The position numbers were made by a program, and so were the translations under genes. 7,072 nt of DNA from Candidatus Campbellbacteria bacterium CG10_big_fil_rev_8_21_14_0_10_35_52 (GTDB lineage: Bacteria; Patescibacteriota; Minisyncoccia; Phycocordibacterales; UBA2163): assembly GCA_002778715.1 (NCBI GenBank), contig PFAA01000025.1, forward strand, positions 1 to 7,072. Reading direction: 5' to 3'. Within the stretch, counting starts at the first letter, position 1, and each line of letters opens with the position of its first letter. Below, piece by piece: positions 5,451 through 7,072 of this stretch. Below the pieces are notes generated by a model that saw nothing but the letters and a program-made list of their open reading frames with translations, was not told the DNA's origin and did not search any database.

Positions 5451-5557
5451 ATTTTTTACAATTAAAAAAAATACTTATTGCCGCTCTTGATGAATACCAA
5501 GGTCAGACCTTGATATATTGCTTGACCTTGATACTGCTTGTTATTTTTGTTTATTGA
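5444..5557 (+). CDS. Possible 37-residue small membrane protein
   Basis: An ATG-to-TGA frame of 37 codons lies in the divergent region between nusA and the repeat-protein gene. It reads MSNFLQLKKILIAALDEYQG and continues as a hydrophobic helix (QTLIYCLTLILLVIFVY), a plausible layout for a tiny membrane protein with a short polar N-terminus. There is no Shine-Dalgarno site, but no other gene in this window has one either. Against it, the ATG overlaps the -35 of the nusA promoter, and the hydrophobic half is partly produced by the repeated GACCTTGATA DNA motif. Hydrophobic frames also arise easily in T-rich DNA. I do not recognise a family. Confidence 0.28.
   Translation: MSNFLQLKKILIAALDEYQGQTLIYCLTLILLVIFVY
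5498..5533. promoter_or_regulatory. Three CAAGGTC half-sites (candidate operator)
   Basis: CAAGGT (5498-5503) and ACCTTG (5507-5512) form an inverted repeat around CAG. The 10-mer GACCTTGATA occurs directly twice, at 5506-5515 and 5524-5533. The cluster lies 50-85 bp upstream of the TATAAT proposed for the plus-strand genes and 48-83 bp upstream of the nusA -35. A regulator could bind here, but the cluster also lies inside the 37-codon ORF. Confidence 0.35.
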
Positions 5558-5561
5558 TAGA

Positions 5562-5570
5562 TGTGGATAA
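5562..5570 (-). promoter_or_regulatory. Single DnaA-box match
   Basis: TGTGGATAA on the plus strand is a perfect TTATCCACA on the minus strand, the E. coli DnaA-box consensus. It sits where a -35 would lie for the TATAAT at 5583. I saw no second good match, so this does not make an origin. Roughly one chance hit per several tens of kilobases is expected. Confidence 0.3.
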
Positions 5571-5582
5571 CAAACATTGTTT

Positions 5583-5588
5583 TATAAT
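5583..5588 (+). promoter_or_regulatory. -10 box for the repeat protein and surface protein genes
   Basis: A perfect TATAAT lies 26 bp before the ATG at 5615, with no good -35 at 16-18 bp. Transcription would start near 5595, which places the alternative in-frame ATG at 5594 at or before the transcript start. That is why I prefer 5615. Confidence 0.45.
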
Positions 5589-5614
5589 GTTTAATGTTTC
5601 ATACTATAAATAAT

Positions 5615-5968
5615 ATGGAAGAAACACGGCAAGATTCACAAATAAATATTTCACAAAATAATAATTCATATATTCTGAAATATTTAATTATTGCAATTGC
5701 CGTATTGCTCGCGCTTTTTTTTATTCTTTTTTCAGCAGATAAAGACGCGGGAGATTTATCTGTAAAACAAGACGCGTCTAAAAAAATATACACCGAAGAA
5801 GAAAAATTGGAAATTTTAAACTCTCTTCATACGGGAGACCTTGAAACCGGAGAAATTCCTTCAATTGAAGAAAGACGCGAGATTTTAAATTCTCTTCCGT
5901 CAGGAGACCTTGAAACAGGAGAAATTCCTTCAATTGAAGAAAGATATAGAATTCTTAATGAAATGTAG
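5615..5968 (+). CDS. Membrane-anchored protein with tandem 23-residue repeats
   Basis: This 117-residue protein has a polar N-terminus, one membrane helix at 19-40 (YILKYLIIAIAVLLALFFIL), a linker, and then a tandem repeat of 23 residues. Unit 1 is 60-82, unit 2 is 83-105 and a partial unit 3 is 106-117. Each has the form (S/T)(I/E)EE(R/K)xxILNSL, followed by SGDLETGEIP-like residues. Units 1 and 2 differ mainly at their starts and in the HT/PS pair, and the 69-bp DNA units are also closely similar, so the duplication is fairly recent. No enzymatic motif or cysteine is present. It starts at 5615 or, if longer, at 5594, which would add MFHTINN. The surface-protein gene begins 24 bp downstream, so co-transcription is likely and an envelope role is inferred. 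EEExxxILNSL-type repeats recall short parcubacterial proteins of unknown function; I know of no defined role. Confidence 0.85.
   Translation: MEETRQDSQINISQNNNSYILKYLIIAIAVLLALFFILFSADKDAGDLSVKQDASKKIYTEEEKLEILNSLHTGDLETGEIPSIEERREILNSLPSGDLETGEIPSIEERYRILNEM
5792..5965 (+). repeat. Tandem 69-bp coding repeat, two and a half units
   Basis: The units are 5792-5860, 5861-5929 and a partial 5930-5965, in frame and each encoding 23 residues. The stretch GGAGAAATTCCTTCAATTGA occurs in both full units with the same phase. Exact 69-bp spacing allows unit gain or loss by slippage without a frameshift. Confidence 0.85.
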
Positions 5969-5992
5969 ATAATTCAATGACAAATATTTTTT

Positions 5993-7048
5993 ATGAAAAG
6001 ACAAACAATTTTTGAGCCAAATTTTAAAAAAATTCACAATATATTTTTTATATTTGCTGTATTTTTGGCGATTAGCGTTCTTTTTTACTCGACTTTTTTT
6101 ACGGACGGAATTAAACAGGCAAAAGCTGGAATTTCTCAAAATGTTTCAGGATGGGCATGGGGAGATAATTTCGGCTGGATTAGTTTTAATTGCACGGACA
6201 CCGATATATGCGGTTCTGTTGATTATGGAGTAAATACTGCGATAGATGGCGATATGAGCGGTTATGCGTGGAGTGATAATGCTGGCTGGATAACATTTAA
6301 TGAAAGCGATTTAGTGAATTGCCCTTCAGGCGCTTGCAAAGCAAAACTCGCCGGTAATAATTTACAGGGATGGGCTCGGGCGCTTTCTTATGGGGACGGT
6401 TGGGACGGATGGATAAGTTTAAACGGTTTGGGATACGGAATAACATTAAACGGAAACAATCTTGAAGAATTTGCTTGGGACTCAAGCGATATAAACGGAC
6501 AGGCGATAGGACATGGCTGGATTAATTTCAATCCTTCTTTTGGCGGAGTTATTGTTACTCCAGATACTGCGATAGCGGTTGATTTAAACGCAAATCCTAC
6601 TACGGTAGCGTCTGGCGATAATTCCACTCTTAGTTGGACGAGCGAAAACGCCATATCATGCGTGGCAAGTGTCGGATGGAGCGGTTCAAAAGCGCTTTCA
6701 GGAAGCGAGGTAGTCGGACCTCATACAAGCGATACTGTGTATAGGATTACTTGTAATAACGCTTTGTCTTCGGCAAACGATGACGCTACGGTATTTGTAT
6801 CATCGCTGACTTATCAATGCTCAGACGGTATAGACAATGACGGAGACGGCAAAATTGATGTCGCCGACCCCGGCTGCTACGATACGGGAGCATACGACCC
6901 GACAGACGATAATGAAACGGATACTTTATCGCAATGTTCTAATTTCTTTGACGATGACGGAGATGGGCTGATTGATTATCCTAACGACCCGGGATGCAGT
7001 GGCGCGAGCGACAGCAAAGAATTCAACATTATATTTGAAGAGTTTTAG
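5993..7048 (+). CDS. Exported surface protein: GW repeats, Ig-like domain, Ca-binding-type motifs
   Basis: This 351-residue protein has a hydrophobic N-terminal segment (about 15-36) ending in a likely AKA|G signal cleavage at 45. A first region carries repeats of the form GWAW..N.GWI(S/T)FN: SGWAWGDNFGWISFN at 52-66, SGYAWSDNAGWITFN at 89-103, and two looser units near 126-144 and 160-180. An Ig-like domain follows (about 196-270): NPTTVASGDNSTLSW, then C223 and C254, likely a disulfide. The C-terminus has two DxDxDG loops, DNDGDGKID (281-289) and DDDGDGLID (320-328). Each lies between Cys residues (C276/C295, C315/C335) and resembles calcium-binding repeats. No LPxTG or C-terminal membrane helix is visible. 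Domain order resembles parcubacterial cell-surface proteins. Attachment to a host or to neighbours is possible but inferred. No Shine-Dalgarno site precedes the ATG. Confidence 0.9.
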   Translation: MKRQTIFEPNFKKIHNIFFIFAVFLAISVLFYSTFFTDGIKQAKAGISQNVSGWAWGDNFGWISFNCTDTDICGSVDYGVNTAIDGDMSGYAWSDNAGWITFNESDLVNCPSGACKAKLAGNNLQGWARALSYGDGWDGWISLNGLGYGITLNGNNLEEFAWDSSDINGQAIGHGWINFNPSFGGVIVTPDTAIAVDLNANPTTVASGDNSTLSWTSENAISCVASVGWSGSKALSGSEVVGPHTSDTVYRITCNNALSSANDDATVFVSSLTYQCSDGIDNDGDGKIDVADPGCYDTGAYDPTDDNETDTLSQCSNFFDDDGDGLIDYPNDPGCSGASDSKEFNIIFEEF

Positions 7049-7056
7049 AGATAAAT

Positions 7057-7072
7057 AAATTCCAAATTCCAA
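7057..7072. repeat. Start of an AAATTCC heptamer repeat at the window edge
   Basis: Two perfect direct copies of AAATTCC (7057-7063 and 7064-7070) are followed by AA, where the window ends. They begin 9 bp after the surface-protein stop. Whether a longer array continues is not visible. Confidence 0.4.

Noticed and set aside
5300..5614. Replication origin, suggested by the divergent gene switch, AT-rich DNA and a DnaA box
   Set aside because: Only one good DnaA box is present and no dnaA, dnaN or rpmH is nearby, so two divergent promoters explain the region.
6297..6654. Minus-strand open frames inside the surface-protein gene
   Set aside because: They are shadows of the strongly supported plus-strand gene and show no domains.

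Overview
This AT-rich window looks like a chromosomal fragment of a Candidate Phyla Radiation (Patescibacteria) bacterium, most likely a parcubacterium. This is inferred from gene content, not from a search. The clues are compact housekeeping genes with AT-rich leaders and no clear Shine-Dalgarno sites, small unknown membrane and secreted proteins of kinds I associate with that group, and a cell-surface protein with GWAW...GWI(S/T)FN motifs, an Ig-like domain and DGIDNDGDG motifs. The standard genetic code fits all genes.

Left edge (1-763): a non-coding, mobile-element-like zone. It holds the decayed N-terminus of a REP-associated (Y1/IS200-like) transposase on the minus strand. Two copies of a palindrome with core TTGACGGAGGT-GCG-ACCTCCGTCAA lie in opposite orientation, one inside the transposase reading frame and one just upstream of its start. 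Further palindromes follow, then a 139-bp hairpin repeat (copy 1). A second copy of that repeat, with four substitutions and one 1-bp indel, lies at 3205-3344.

Minus-strand block (764-5299, transcribed right to left): nusA, ppa (family I inorganic pyrophosphatase), repeat copy 2, a secreted coiled-coil protein, a single-pass membrane protein, a GC-rich terminator, and tig (trigger factor). The trigger factor appears to lack its central FKBP/PPIase domain. nusA and ppa probably form one transcript, and the coiled-coil and membrane genes another.

Divergent control region (5300-5614): on the minus strand, a near-consensus promoter (TTGACA, 17 bp, TATATT) is followed almost at once by a terminator-like hairpin with a T-tract, and nusA starts about 70 bases later. 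This looks like a nusA leader attenuator. The same region holds three CAAGGTC/GACCTTG half-sites, one perfect DnaA-box match, and a 37-codon ORF for a possible small membrane protein. These overlap, so not all need be functional.

Plus-strand block (5615-7048): a small membrane-anchored protein with tandem 23-residue repeats, then the large surface protein, 24 bp apart. The window ends in two copies of the heptamer AAATTCC.

Most worth following up are the REP palindromes with the transposase remnant, the hairpin repeat, the possible nusA attenuator, and the 23-residue repeat protein next to the surface protein.
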